From: Ga0077555 sp033764055 | Lineage (GTDB): Bacteria > Pseudomonadota > Alphaproteobacteria > Rhizobiales > Hyphomicrobiaceae | Length of the DNA: 64,000 nt | Direction of reading: 5' to 3' | Assembly: GCA_033764055.1 (NCBI GenBank) | Contig: JANRJI010000124.1 | Location: 1 to 64,000 of the forward strand | Part shown: in pieces, positions 17,184 to 25,817 of the stretch | Layout of the letters: the number at the start of each line of letters is the position of its first letter | Position numbering within the stretch: the first letter of the stretch is position 1 | Notes under the pieces: model-generated | What the model was told of the DNA's origin: nothing | Databases searched by the model: none | Seen by the model: only the letters and a program-made list of their open reading frames with translations | Made by a program: the position numbers and the translations under genes

Positions 17184-18326
17184 TCAGAGAACGCGATTGC
17201 CGGCACACCAGGAGGCGCGCACGACCGGTGTAGAGCCGAGAACCCGGAACTGCACGACGTCGGCACGCAGGCCCGGGGCGAGCCTTCCACGATCAGCGAT
17301 GCCCAGCATATCGGCTATCCGCCATGTCACCATTCCAATGCCGTCCCGCAAGGGAATGCCGTGGCCAGCGTCGAGACCGACGACCGCCTGCAGCAGACTC
17401 GACGGCACGTAGTCCGAAGAGAGCCCGTCGAGCACACCGCGCTCCGCCAGGAGCGCGACTGAGACGCCGCCGGAATGCGAGCCGCCACGCACGACATTCG
17501 GAGCGCCGGCGACCGTCGCCAGGCCACGCTCCTTCGCAGCGGCTGCAGCCTCGAGCGTCGTCGGGAACTCGCTGATGGAAGCTCCTGCTGCAAGTCCCTC
17601 CTCGACATGCTGGACGGTGGTGTCGTCGTGGGTCGCGAGTGGCACACCGAGGTTGCGGAACATAGCGATCACGATCGGGAGGTTCGCCGTGGCATTGGTG
17701 CTGCCGGTCGCGATACGCTGGTCGACGTGGGCCTCGAACTCCTTCTCGGTCATACCGCTGGTGCCCATGGTGTAGGTCTTGAGGCTGGCGAGATCGCGCC
17801 ACTGACGCTGGCCGGGTGTGTGGTCCATCAGCGAGGCCAGGCCGAGCAGCGGATTGGACAGGTGCGGTTTCAACGTCGGCACAAGATCGGCGCCCGACAG
17901 CTCGCAGCGGAAATGCAGGCGATGGTCTATGCGGAACACGCCCTCCGCGACGCCAGTGCAGATCGCGGCCAGCAACTCATTGAAGATCTCGGCGCGCGAG
18001 ACCTTGGTGCCACGCTCATAGCCGACGCAAAGGGCGTCGTAGACGGTGGTGACGCCGGCCGCCGCCATCTGGGCGTCGTGGGCGAGGGCTGCAGCCAGGG
18101 CGTTGGGCCAGACGACGCCCGGGCGCGGGATGTAATGCTTCTCGAGATTGTCGGTGTGCATTTCGATCAGGCCGGGGGCGACCCAGTCGCCCTGGCAATC
18201 GATGGCTGTGGCGACGGCGGAGCGGCCCTGGTCGATGGCGGCAATGCGCCCTTCGTCGAGGAGGAGCGTGCCGTCGATGACCTCGTCCTCGAGCACGATG
18301 CGGGCATTGGTGAGGATCGTCTGCAT
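17184..18326 (-). CDS. phnM: Alpha-D-ribose 1-methylphosphonate 5-triphosphate diphosphatase PhnM
   Basis: A 380-residue amidohydrolase-superfamily enzyme. The metal site begins in APGLIEMHTDNLEKHYIPRPG, and later signature segments are GMTEKEFEAHVDQR, LATHDDTT and VRGGSHSGG. It releases pyrophosphate from the ribosyl triphosphate product of PhnGHIL so that PhnJ can act. Length fits the family. It follows the hexapeptide transferase gene by 33 nt in the operon. Confidence 0.92.
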   Translation of the reverse strand: MQTILTNARIVLEDEVIDGTLLLDEGRIAAIDQGRSAVATAIDCQGDWVAPGLIEMHTDNLEKHYIPRPGVVWPNALAAALAHDAQMAAAGVTTVYDALCVGYERGTKVSRAEIFNELLAAICTGVAEGVFRIDHRLHFRCELSGADLVPTLKPHLSNPLLGLASLMDHTPGQRQWRDLASLKTYTMGTSGMTEKEFEAHVDQRIATGSTNATANLPIVIAMFRNLGVPLATHDDTTVQHVEEGLAAGASISEFPTTLEAAAAAKERGLATVAGAPNVVRGGSHSGGVSVALLAERGVLDGLSSDYVPSSLLQAVVGLDAGHGIPLRDGIGMVTWRIADMLGIADRGRLAPGLRADVVQFRVLGSTPVVRASWCAGNRVL

Positions 18327-18359
18327 GGGGTGCTCATGATTGGGTTTCGAGAGGATGGC

Positions 18360-19019
18360 TCAGGCCGACTTGTGCAACGGCTCGTACTTGTCGAGAAACG
18401 CCCCGGCGTCGAGATCGCGGACGTCGGATGCCGCCCGGCGGATGTCCCTGTCCGGCCAATCCCACCAGGCGAGCCGCTCGAGCCGCTCGGCGATCGCCTC
18501 CGAAAAGCGGCGGCGCACGATACGGGCCGGTACGCCGGCAACGATGGTGTAGGGTGCCACATCACGGGTCACGATGGCGCCGGCGGCCAGCACCGCGCCA
18601 TTGCCGACCGTGACCCCTGACAGCACCGTCACGCCATGGCCGATCCAGACGTCGTTGCCGATGATGCAGCGGGCTGCACGGCGCCGTGCGAAGAAGTCAT
18701 GGTCGCGAGCTTCGCCGGGCCAGTAGTACTCCGGCACGTAGGAGAACCGGTGCTGGCTGATCCGATCCATCGGGTGGTCCGGGGGACCGATGCGCGTCAT
18801 GGCTGCGACGGCGACGAACTTGCCGATCGTGGCGTCGGCGACCGTCACATACTCCTGCAGGTAGCTATAGTTGCCGATTGTCGAGTACTCGGCCTGGACG
18901 GCCTTGTGGATCTCGACCCAGTCGCCGACCTCGACGTTGCGCAGGGAGGCCGTCGGATCGATTTTCGAGCATTGCGGGATTTTCGGTGCAGGGGATCCCG
19001 TGCCGACGATCGTGCTCAT
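18360..19019 (-). CDS. Phosphonate-operon hexapeptide-repeat acetyltransferase
   Basis: A 219-residue left-handed beta-helix transferase of the DapD/CatB-like group. Hexapeptide-type repeats run from about residue 24 to 165, with the loop FARRRAARCIIGNDVWIGHGV and the terminal IVAGVPARIVRRRF. Family members inserted in C-P lyase operons are thought to acetylate aminoalkylphosphonates, the role of PhnO in E. coli by a different fold. The start overlaps the phnL stop by four bases (ATGA type), which implies translational coupling. Confidence 0.85.
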   Translation of the reverse strand: MSTIVGTGSPAPKIPQCSKIDPTASLRNVEVGDWVEIHKAVQAEYSTIGNYSYLQEYVTVADATIGKFVAVAAMTRIGPPDHPMDRISQHRFSYVPEYYWPGEARDHDFFARRRAARCIIGNDVWIGHGVTVLSGVTVGNGAVLAAGAIVTRDVAPYTIVAGVPARIVRRRFSEAIAERLERLAWWDWPDRDIRRAASDVRDLDAGAFLDKYEPLHKSA

Positions 19020-19723
19020 GACGCAGCCTTTTGCGGCGTGAAGCCGGTGACATCGACGATGCGGCTGGCGACGCGCTCACGCACCGCCTCGTCGTGAAAG
19101 ATGCCGACGACCGTCGCCCCTTTGGCGCGTGCCTCGCCGACGAGATCGACGACGATGTCGCGATTGACGGCGTCCAGCGAGGCCGTGGGCTCGTCCAGGA
19201 GAAGGATCGGCGGTGGATCGACGAAGCTGCGGGCGATGTTGACGCGCTGCTGCTCGCCGCCGGAGAAGGTCTGCGGCGCCAGCGACCACAGCCTTTCCGG
19301 CAGACCGACGCACTCGAGCATGGCGCACGCCCGACGGCGGGCAACGCCTCTATCGATGCCGCGTGCGAGCATGGGATCGGTGACGAGATCGAGCGTCGTC
19401 ACCCGCGGAATGACACGCAGGAACTGCGATACCCAGCCGAGCGAGCGGCGGCGCACCTCGAGGACCGTGCGCGGGGCGGCGGCGACGATGTCGACGAGCT
19501 CGCCGGCATGACGCACCAGCACGCTGCCGCTCGTCGGCCGGTAGTTGCCGAACAGGATGCGCAGCAGAGTGGACTTGCCGGATCCCGAAGGCCCCGACAG
19601 AACGACAGCTTCGCCCTTCTCGACCACGAGGTCGACGCCTTCGAGCACGCGCAAGTGAACGCCGCCCTGGTGGTGCAGGATGAAAGTCTTTCCGACGTTA
19701 TTCACTTCGAGCATTGCCGGCAT
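19016..19723 (-). CDS. phnL: C-P lyase subunit, ABC-type ATPase PhnL
   Basis: A 235-residue ABC ATPase. Walker A GPSGSGKST, signature FSGGEQQRVNIARSF, Walker B ILLLDEPTA and a switch His (GIFHDE) are intact. In C-P lyase PhnL is needed for the first ribosylation step and can bind the PhnK-loaded core complex. It is not a membrane transporter ATPase. The ATG at 19723 has GGAG nine bases upstream; longer in-frame starts lack family similarity. It lies 80 nt after phnK. Confidence 0.92.
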   Translation of the reverse strand: MPAMLEVNNVGKTFILHHQGGVHLRVLEGVDLVVEKGEAVVLSGPSGSGKSTLLRILFGNYRPTSGSVLVRHAGELVDIVAAAPRTVLEVRRRSLGWVSQFLRVIPRVTTLDLVTDPMLARGIDRGVARRRACAMLECVGLPERLWSLAPQTFSGGEQQRVNIARSFVDPPPILLLDEPTASLDAVNRDIVVDLVGEARAKGATVVGIFHDEAVRERVASRIVDVTGFTPQKAAS

Positions 19724-19803
19724 TCGGCACTCCGCTGTGATTTCTCGACTGTGGCGCGGGTGACCCATCCAGACGCGGCGGGCACAGGTCGATGAAGCAG
19801 GCC

Positions 19804-20601
19804 TCAGGCCGCGAGCACTGCCGAGGTCAACAGTTGGGTGTAGGCGTGTTGCGGATCGTCGAGAACCTGATCCGTCAGGCCCGTCTCGACGACCCGACCA
19901 CTTTTCATGACGATCAGGCGATCGGTCAGCAGGCGGGCCACGGCCAGATCATGGGTGACGATCACGGCGGCGAGGCCGAGATCGCGTACAAGTGCCCGCA
20001 GCAGATCGAGGAGGCGGGCCTGCACCGAGACGTCGAGACCGCCGGTTGGCTCGTCCATGAAAACGAGGCGTGGGCCGGACACCAGAACGCGCGCGATCTG
20101 CAGGCGCTGCTGCATGCCGCCGGAAAAGCGGGATGGAGGCTCGTCCATACGAGCACGGTCGATCTCGACGCGGGTCAGCCATTCGGAAGCGGCGGCGCGG
20201 ATGCGGCCGTAGTGGCGCTCGCCGCCGTCGACGAGGCGCTCTGCCACGTTGCCGCCGGCCGACACCGACATCCTCAGGCCGTCGCGCGGGTTCTGGTGGA
20301 CGATACCCCAGGCGGTGCGCATCAGTGCCCGCCGCTCCTGCTCGGGAATGGCGAAGATGTCGGTCATGCAATCGCCGGTGCGGAACGCCACGGTGCCTGC
20401 CGTCGGCCGGTCGAGGCCCGCCAGGCATCGCAGAAGCGTCGACTTGCCCGATCCGGATTCGCCGACGATCCCAAGCACCTCGCCCGGCCAGAGCGTGAAC
20501 GATACGTCCTCGCAGCCGATGTGGTGACCGTAGCGCCGCGACACCAGCCGAGCCTCGAGCAGAGACCCGGTGTCGGCCGGCATCGTGGCAACCCCCGTCA
20601 T
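19804..20601 (-). CDS. phnK: C-P lyase subunit, ABC-type ATPase PhnK
   Basis: A 265-residue ABC ATPase with Walker A GESGSGKST, signature FSGGMQQRLQIARVL, Walker B LVFMDEPTGGLD and switch His (VIVTHDLAVA). The RYGHHIGCEDVSF start region is typical of PhnK. In E. coli PhnK docks on the PhnGHIJ core through PhnJ. The start at 20601 forms an ATGA overlap with the phnJ stop. Confidence 0.93.
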   Translation of the reverse strand: MTGVATMPADTGSLLEARLVSRRYGHHIGCEDVSFTLWPGEVLGIVGESGSGKSTLLRCLAGLDRPTAGTVAFRTGDCMTDIFAIPEQERRALMRTAWGIVHQNPRDGLRMSVSAGGNVAERLVDGGERHYGRIRAAASEWLTRVEIDRARMDEPPSRFSGGMQQRLQIARVLVSGPRLVFMDEPTGGLDVSVQARLLDLLRALVRDLGLAAVIVTHDLAVARLLTDRLIVMKSGRVVETGLTDQVLDDPQHAYTQLLTSAVLAA

Positions 20602-21524
20602 CGATCGCCTCCGTTGCTGGCCGCCAGCTTGCCGCCGGTCGACGTCGCGAGCATGGCTCCGGCGTGGCCGGCCTTGCGCCGCTCCTCGCAATAATGGCTG
20701 TCGGAGCACACGAACATGTGCCCGCCGGCGTCGTCGATGATGACCTCGTCGAGATAGCTATCGGCGGCGCCGCAGAGCGCGCAGGGCTCGTCCCACCGCT
20801 GGACCTCGAAGGGGCGATCCTCGAAATCGAGGCTCTTGACCTCGGTCCACGGCGGAATGGCGTAAATGCGCTTCTCGCGGCCAGCGCCGAACAGCTGCAG
20901 CGCCGGCGACTGGCCCATCTTCGGATTGTCGAACTTCGGGATCGGGCTCGGGCTCATGACATGGCGGCCGTTGACCAGCACCGGATAAGAGTAGGTGGTC
21001 GCGACGTGGCCGAAGCGCGCGATATCCTCGTAAAGGCGTACGTGCATGAGGCCGTACTCGGCCCAGGCGTGCATCTTGCGCGTCTCGAGCTCGGAGGGCT
21101 CGAGCTTGCGCAACGGCTCCGGCTGCGGGACCTGGTAGACGAGGATCTGGCCAGCCGTGAGCGGGTGCTCCGGCACGCGGTGACGAGTCTGGATGATGGT
21201 CGCCTCGCCGGTCGCCTCGGTGGTTTCGACATTGGCGACCCGGGCGAAGAAGCGGCGAATGGACACCGCGTTGGTGGTGTCGTCCGATCCCTGGTCGATG
21301 ACCTTGAGCTTGTCGTCCGGCCCGATGATCGACGCCGTCACCTGGATGCCGCCTGTGCCCCAGCCGCGAGCCAAAGGCATCTCCCGAGAGCCGAACGGCA
21401 CCTGATAGCCGGGCACGGCGACAGCCTTCAGCAGCGCGCGGCGGATCATTCGCTTGGTCTGCTCGTCGAGATAGGCATAGTTCACGGTCGGCATAGCATC
21501 GCCGGACGGGATCTGGCCTGTCAT
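20598..21524 (-). CDS. phnJ: Alpha-D-ribose 1-methylphosphonate 5-phosphate C-P lyase PhnJ
   Basis: The radical SAM subunit that breaks the carbon-phosphorus bond, 308 residues. The unusual iron-sulfur motif CX2CX21CX5C is present at Cys248, Cys251, Cys273 and Cys279. Gly39 in VPGYQVPFGSREMP corresponds to the glycyl radical site (Gly32 in E. coli). Both are intact, so the enzyme should be active. It overlaps phnI upstream and phnK downstream by four bases each. Confidence 0.95.
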   Translation of the reverse strand: MTGQIPSGDAMPTVNYAYLDEQTKRMIRRALLKAVAVPGYQVPFGSREMPLARGWGTGGIQVTASIIGPDDKLKVIDQGSDDTTNAVSIRRFFARVANVETTEATGEATIIQTRHRVPEHPLTAGQILVYQVPQPEPLRKLEPSELETRKMHAWAEYGLMHVRLYEDIARFGHVATTYSYPVLVNGRHVMSPSPIPKFDNPKMGQSPALQLFGAGREKRIYAIPPWTEVKSLDFEDRPFEVQRWDEPCALCGAADSYLDEVIIDDAGGHMFVCSDSHYCEERRKAGHAGAMLATSTGGKLAASNGGDR

Positions 21525-22648
21525 TCGGCGCCCTCCTTCTTCTCGACGTGCGGCGTTGACGACCGGCCGGCGCGCTGCTCCTCCAACTCGCGCCGGAGCT
21601 TGCGGATCAGCTCGAGCTCGCCTTGGAAGTCGACATAGTGCGGCAGCTTCAGGTGCTCGACGAAGCCCGCGGCCTCGACGTTGTCGGCGTGGTAGAGCAC
21701 GAACTCTTCCTGCTGCGCGGGGTAGCGCGCGGCCTCGCCGAGCTCGCTACCCTTGAGCGCGCGGTCGACGATCGACATCGACATGGCCTTGCGCTCGGCA
21801 TGGCCGAAGACGAGGCCATAGCCGCGGGTGAATTGCGGCGGTTGGTCGGCCGAGCCCGTGAACTGATTGACCATCTGGCACTCGGTGACGGTGATGTCGC
21901 CGATGTCGATGGCAAAGCCAAGCTCGTCCGGCACGATCTCGACGGCGACCTCGCCCATGCGAATTTCGCCGGCGAACGGGTGATTGCCACCAAACCCACG
22001 CTGCACCGAGTAGGCTAGGCCGAGCAGAAAGCCCTCGTCGCCGCGGGCCAGGGACTGCAGGCGGACGTCGCGCCCAGCCGGAAACGAGACCGGATCGCGC
22101 GTCAAGTCGAACGGGCGGCCATCATCGGCCGGCGGCACCTCGCTCTCCATGAGCCCTTCCCGGCCAAGGATATCGGGAACCCGGGGCATCGAGCCCGCCA
22201 GCGGCTCGCTCGATGGCGGCCGGCAGGGGATCTCCGAAGCATCGGCAGCCAGCGAGAAATCGAGCAGGCGATGAGTGTAATCGTAGGTCGGTCCCAGCAC
22301 CTGGCCGCCTGGCAGGTCCTTGTAGGTGGCCGAGACGCGGCGACGGATGGCCATCTGCGCCGTATCGAGCGGCAGCGACGATCCGAAGCGCGCGAGCGTC
22401 GTGCGCCAGGCCCGGATGAGGAACGCCGCCTCGATCGCGTCGCCTTGCGCCTGCTTGAGGGCGAGGGCCGCAAGGCGTGGATCGTAAAGCGAGCCTTCGT
22501 TCATGACGCGCGCGACGGCGAGGCCCAATTGCTCGCGGATCTGGTCCGTCGACAGCTCCGGCACCGCGTTATCGCCGCGGCGGGCCTCCGCAAGCAGATC
22601 GTGTGTAGCGAGTATCGCGGCCTCGCCGCCTTTAACCGCAACGTACAT
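21521..22648 (-). CDS. phnI: C-P lyase core subunit PhnI
   Basis: A 375-residue protein that starts MYVAVKGGEAAI, the conserved PhnI N-terminus. PhnI with PhnG, H and L exchanges the adenine of ATP for the phosphonate. The segments GYGLVFGHAERKAMSM and VLYHADNVEAAGFVEHLKLP are well-conserved family features. The ATG overlaps the phnH stop by one base (TGATG). The 3' end overlaps phnJ by four bases. Confidence 0.93.
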   Translation of the reverse strand: MYVAVKGGEAAILATHDLLAEARRGDNAVPELSTDQIREQLGLAVARVMNEGSLYDPRLAALALKQAQGDAIEAAFLIRAWRTTLARFGSSLPLDTAQMAIRRRVSATYKDLPGGQVLGPTYDYTHRLLDFSLAADASEIPCRPPSSEPLAGSMPRVPDILGREGLMESEVPPADDGRPFDLTRDPVSFPAGRDVRLQSLARGDEGFLLGLAYSVQRGFGGNHPFAGEIRMGEVAVEIVPDELGFAIDIGDITVTECQMVNQFTGSADQPPQFTRGYGLVFGHAERKAMSMSIVDRALKGSELGEAARYPAQQEEFVLYHADNVEAAGFVEHLKLPHYVDFQGELELIRKLRRELEEQRAGRSSTPHVEKKEGAE

Positions 22649-23259
22649 CAGCGCCCCTCCGCGGCAGTGACCCGCGTGGAGCGCGGCAGGCCTATGATGT
22701 CCCGTCCGGAGACCAGAAGCAGGTCGATGCCCAGCGGATAACGAGTCGTGTTGGCGGCGACCTCGCTCCAGAATTCGGCGCGAAGGCCGGTCGGCGAAAC
22801 GCGTCGCCTGTCGCGGATGCCCGGACCTTGGAGCACGACAGGAGCACCGCCGCTCAATGCCGTGCACTGCACGACGACGGTGGCTGAGCGGTCGGGATAG
22901 CGGTCGTCACCTGGATCGAATGCGGCCAGCGGCGGCCCCTCCGATGAGCCATCGACGATGGCGAAACGGGCGCATCCAGGCGATTCCGCCCTCGCAGCGC
23001 CAGTATGGAAGAGCAGGTAGCGGGCAGCCTCGGTGGATGCCGGTGGCAGCCAAACGGGCGTTTCGTGGTCGGCAAGAACGAGGAGCGCAATCGTTGCTGC
23101 TGGGGCGAGCCCGTCGGGGGGGGTTATTTCGGCCTTGAGCCGGCGCATCGTGCCCGGCTCCGCCAAGGCGGCCAGGATCTCGCGGAAGCTCAGCTGCGCA
23201 TCGATCACTGGATCGGCGAAGGCCGGTCCGAGGGCATTGGGGCGCGACGTCGTCGCCAT
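22648..23259 (-). CDS. phnH: C-P lyase core subunit PhnH
   Basis: A 203-residue protein with the PhnH pattern: FREILAALAEPGT near the N-terminus, LLVLADHETPVWL and LQGPGIRDRRRV. PhnH forms part of the PhnG2H2I2J2 core and has a PLP-transferase-like fold without catalytic lysine. The ATG at 23259 overlaps the phnG stop by one base; a GTG sits one codon earlier. Confidence 0.9.
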   Translation of the reverse strand: MATTSRPNALGPAFADPVIDAQLSFREILAALAEPGTMRRLKAEITPPDGLAPAATIALLVLADHETPVWLPPASTEAARYLLFHTGAARAESPGCARFAIVDGSSEGPPLAAFDPGDDRYPDRSATVVVQCTALSGGAPVVLQGPGIRDRRRVSPTGLRAEFWSEVAANTTRYPLGIDLLLVSGRDIIGLPRSTRVTAAEGR

Positions 23260-23717
23260 CACTCGTTCCCCCGGACCATCGTGAAGAACTCGACCTTGGT
23301 GGTGGCCGCCTTACGCGAGGCGAGGTCGCGTGCGGCCGCCTGCTGCTCGGCCAGTCGGCCGATGGCGTCGTGCAGGCCAGGGTCGGCTCCGGGCATCTGC
23401 AGCAAGGCATCGATCAGTGCCGCCAGATGGGCTCGTCGGCGATCCGAGCCGAGCGCATACGAGACGCCGAGGACATCGGCGATGCGGACCACGCAGCGGG
23501 CTACCGTGGCCTCGCCGAGATTGAAGCGCACACCGGTGCCGCCCGCCCGGCCTTCGACCATGACGGTGCCGACCTCGGCTGGCTTGACCACGATGTGGGC
23601 GGGAACACCGCCGCTAGCGGCAATGATGGCTTCCAGCTCCGAGGATCGTGCGCGAGCCAGGATCGATAGCCAATGTTGCCGCGGGGTGCGGCCTTCTTCG
23701 GGGGCGAGATCGCGCAT
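23259..23717 (-). CDS. phnG: C-P lyase core subunit PhnG
   Basis: A 152-residue protein, the first gene of the minus-strand phosphonate operon. Recognisable segments are RQHWLSILARA, VEGRAGGTGVRFNLGEATVARCVVR and YALGSDRRRAHLAALIDALLQ. It works with PhnH, PhnI and PhnL. Its promoter lies in the 23718-24265 gap, where a candidate Pho box is seen. Confidence 0.9.
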   Translation of the reverse strand: MRDLAPEEGRTPRQHWLSILARARSSELEAIIAASGGVPAHIVVKPAEVGTVMVEGRAGGTGVRFNLGEATVARCVVRIADVLGVSYALGSDRRRAHLAALIDALLQMPGADPGLHDAIGRLAEQQAAARDLASRKAATTKVEFFTMVRGNE

Positions 23718-24265
23718 TCACCTATCCTCACCGTGCCTGCACGCCGATCAACACCATTCTCAGCTGCCGCCAGTTCAAGTCAATGACGCCGACCATGACG
23801 AGGATCAGCGGCACGAGAAGCGAAACATGTTGCCAACCCACGCCCATTAACCGGGATCTGCCGCAGGCACCCTCCGGGAGACGCGCGTCGAGCTGGTCCG
23901 AGCCCGCCTAAACCCGCAGTTGTGATACCGCCCATCCGCGAGTTGGCGCAGCTATTCTCGACCAGAGCCGCGCCGGCCGTCGCGGCGTGTGCCGCGGAGG
24001 TCGGTCACGGAGCGTGCTCGTCCAAGTGTGTCGTCACAGGCGATGCGGTGACGAGGACGGGAACTCCGGGCATGCTCGTCCCCGGACGTCGCGGTCTCGA
24101 TAGGCGAGCATTGTGACAACCCATTAACAGTGGGGCGCGGCACAGGCCAGGGGGAGTCGTAGCTGGACGAAACGGCATCGCAGTCCTATCAGCACATGGT
24201 GTCAAGGAACCGTAGCAATGCGGTTACATCATGTTGCTCTCACACGGAGCGGGAAGCAGGCGACG
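23718..24265. other. Divergent promoter region of the phosphonate genes
   Basis: About 550 bases separate phnG from the divergent HD-domain gene. The translated frames across it are short and without domain character. It should hold promoters for both directions and contains one candidate Pho box at 24113-24130. No phnF-type regulator gene is present. Confidence 0.6.
24113..24130 (-). promoter_or_regulatory. Candidate Pho box (PhoB-type operator)
   Basis: On the minus strand the sequence CTGTTAA-TGGG-TTGTCAC matches the direct-repeat Pho box (CTGTCAT, four bases, CTGTCAT) at 10 of 14 repeat positions with exact spacing. It lies 396 bp before phnG and 136 bp before the HD gene, in the only divergent gap of the locus. 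Phosphate-starvation control is the known rule for C-P lyase operons. The match is by eye and a single imperfect site. Confidence 0.45.
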
Positions 24266-24817
24266 ATGAAGGTGCGCGAAGAGATTCTCGAGATCTATAC
24301 CTCGAGGGCGACCGGCCGGTATGGCCTTTCCGACGTGAACCAGCAGCAGCACGCGCTGCAAGCCGCAGCTCTGGCCGAGGCGAACGGCGAGCCGGCGGCC
24401 ATGATCGTGGCCGCGCTGGTGCACGACATCGGCCATATGGTGCACGATCTGGGAGAGGATCCCGCGCGCGCCGGGGTCGACGATCGTCACGAGGAGCTGG
24501 GCGCGGAATGGCTCGCCTGCCATTTCAGCCCCGAAGTGGTCGAGCCCGTGCGCCTGCATGTGCCGGCCAAGCGCTACCTCTGTGCGGTGGATGCGACATA
24601 CTTCGGAAAGCTGTCCGAGGACTCGGTGCGCTCGCTGGCGCTCCAGGGCGGGCCGATGTCGCAGGCCGAGATCGCGGAATTCGAGCGGTTGCCTTTTGCC
24701 GCTGAAGCGGTGCGCCTGCGCCGTCTCGACGAGGCAGCCAAGTGCCCGACAGCGACCACGCCGGGCGTCGAGCATTTCGTACGGTATGTGGACAGCGTGC
24801 TGTCGTCGCAACGGTAG
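24266..24817 (+). CDS. PhnZ-like HD-domain mixed-valent di-iron oxygenase
   Basis: A 183-residue protein of the phosphonate-associated HD family. All PhnZ iron ligands have counterparts: His29, His53, Asp54 (HDIGH), His57, His75, His98 and Asp155, plus the lid Tyr19. PhnZ cleaves 1-hydroxy-2-aminoethylphosphonate to glycine and phosphate. The residue matching the PhnZ substrate-binding Glu27 is Ser22 here, so the substrate may differ. No PhnY-type partner is adjacent. The ATG at 24266 has GGAAGCAGG upstream and is preferred over the longer frame from 24218. Confidence 0.8.
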   Translation: MKVREEILEIYTSRATGRYGLSDVNQQQHALQAAALAEANGEPAAMIVAALVHDIGHMVHDLGEDPARAGVDDRHEELGAEWLACHFSPEVVEPVRLHVPAKRYLCAVDATYFGKLSEDSVRSLALQGGPMSQAEIAEFERLPFAAEAVRLRRLDEAAKCPTATTPGVEHFVRYVDSVLSSQR

Positions 24818-25022
24818 TCTGCAAGGCGCGCCTGACGCTGGCTCGGCGACGACCGGTGCCGCGGGCAATCATGGCGAAGGCGGCAGGTCATCGCTCGACA
24901 TTGCAGGCCTGGAGCCTCATGCTGATGGCCGCCGATTGGGGGCGCGGCGCCAAGCGTTGCCGCCACCCTACGGCTCGGCTCGCCAGACGAGCCCGTCGCC
25001 ACACGATCGCAGGGATCTCTTC

Positions 25023-25766
25023 ATGGCAGCGCAGCGCCGCACAGCCCTCGTTACCGGATCGAACAAGAATATCGGCCGCGCCTGCGTGCTGCATCTAGCG
25101 GCAGCCGGCTGCAACGTCGTCGTCAACGGCGCCCAGGACGAGGGGGCAGCCGCGAACGTGGTGGCCGAGGCCAAGGCGCTCGGTGTCGAGGCGATCATGG
25201 CAATGGGTGATGTCGGCCGCCGGGAGCAGTGCCTCGCGATCGCCGACACGGCGCTGTCGCGGTTCGGCGCCGTCGACATACTCGTCAACAACGCCGCGAT
25301 CCGGAAGGACGGCAAGTTCCTCGAAATGACCGAGGAGGATTGGCGCTACGCGATGGCCGTCAACTTTGACGCCGCCTACTGGCTGGCGCGCGCCTGCCTT
25401 CCCGGCATGGTGGCTAAGGGCTGGGGTCGGATCATCAATTTCGCCGGAATGAATGCGATCCACGGATACAATGGACGTGCACATGTCTCCGCCTCGAAAC
25501 ATGCGGCCTGGGGGCTGACGAAAGCGCTCGCCAAGGAGTTCGGGCCAAGGGGCATCACGACGAACATCGTTTCGCCTGGGCCGATCATGGGCGAGGCACA
25601 GGATGCGGTCCAGGCTGCCCATATCGCTCCGATGAAGGCGCGCGTACCGCTCGGCCGCCTGGGAACGCCCGACGAGGTCGCAGCAGCCGTGGCGCTGCTC
25701 GCGTCGGACGGTGGGGCGTTCATCAACGGCCAGATGATCCAGGTCAACGGCGGCGCCGAGACCTGA
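25023..25766 (+). CDS. SDR-family protein with degenerate active site
   Basis: A 247-residue Rossmann protein of the FabG-like short-chain dehydrogenase family. The cofactor motif is TGSNKNIGRA (TGx3GxG type) and VNNAAI marks the NNAG position. Asn114 and Lys159 are kept, but the catalytic Tyr position is Val155 (HVSASKH) and the Ser position, 13 residues earlier, is Gly142. It may therefore not be a normal oxidoreductase; a lyase or isomerase role, or catalysis by other residues, is possible. It lies 205 nt after the HD gene on the same strand, but a functional link is only inference. Confidence 0.8.
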   Translation: MAAQRRTALVTGSNKNIGRACVLHLAAAGCNVVVNGAQDEGAAANVVAEAKALGVEAIMAMGDVGRREQCLAIADTALSRFGAVDILVNNAAIRKDGKFLEMTEEDWRYAMAVNFDAAYWLARACLPGMVAKGWGRIINFAGMNAIHGYNGRAHVSASKHAAWGLTKALAKEFGPRGITTNIVSPGPIMGEAQDAVQAAHIAPMKARVPLGRLGTPDEVAAAVALLASDGGAFINGQMIQVNGGAET

Positions 25767-25817
25767 TCCGCGCGCAGAGGCTGGGCGAGGGGCGCGAAGG
25801 GAGGCCGGAGCGCGAGC

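Noticed and set aside
17475..18620. Long plus-strand frame of about 380 residues
   Set aside because: It is antisense to phnM and the acetyltransferase gene, which have clear family motifs; GC-rich DNA often leaves such frames open.
24215..24260. Second Pho box before the HD gene
   Set aside because: Only scattered matches to the repeat and wrong spacing.
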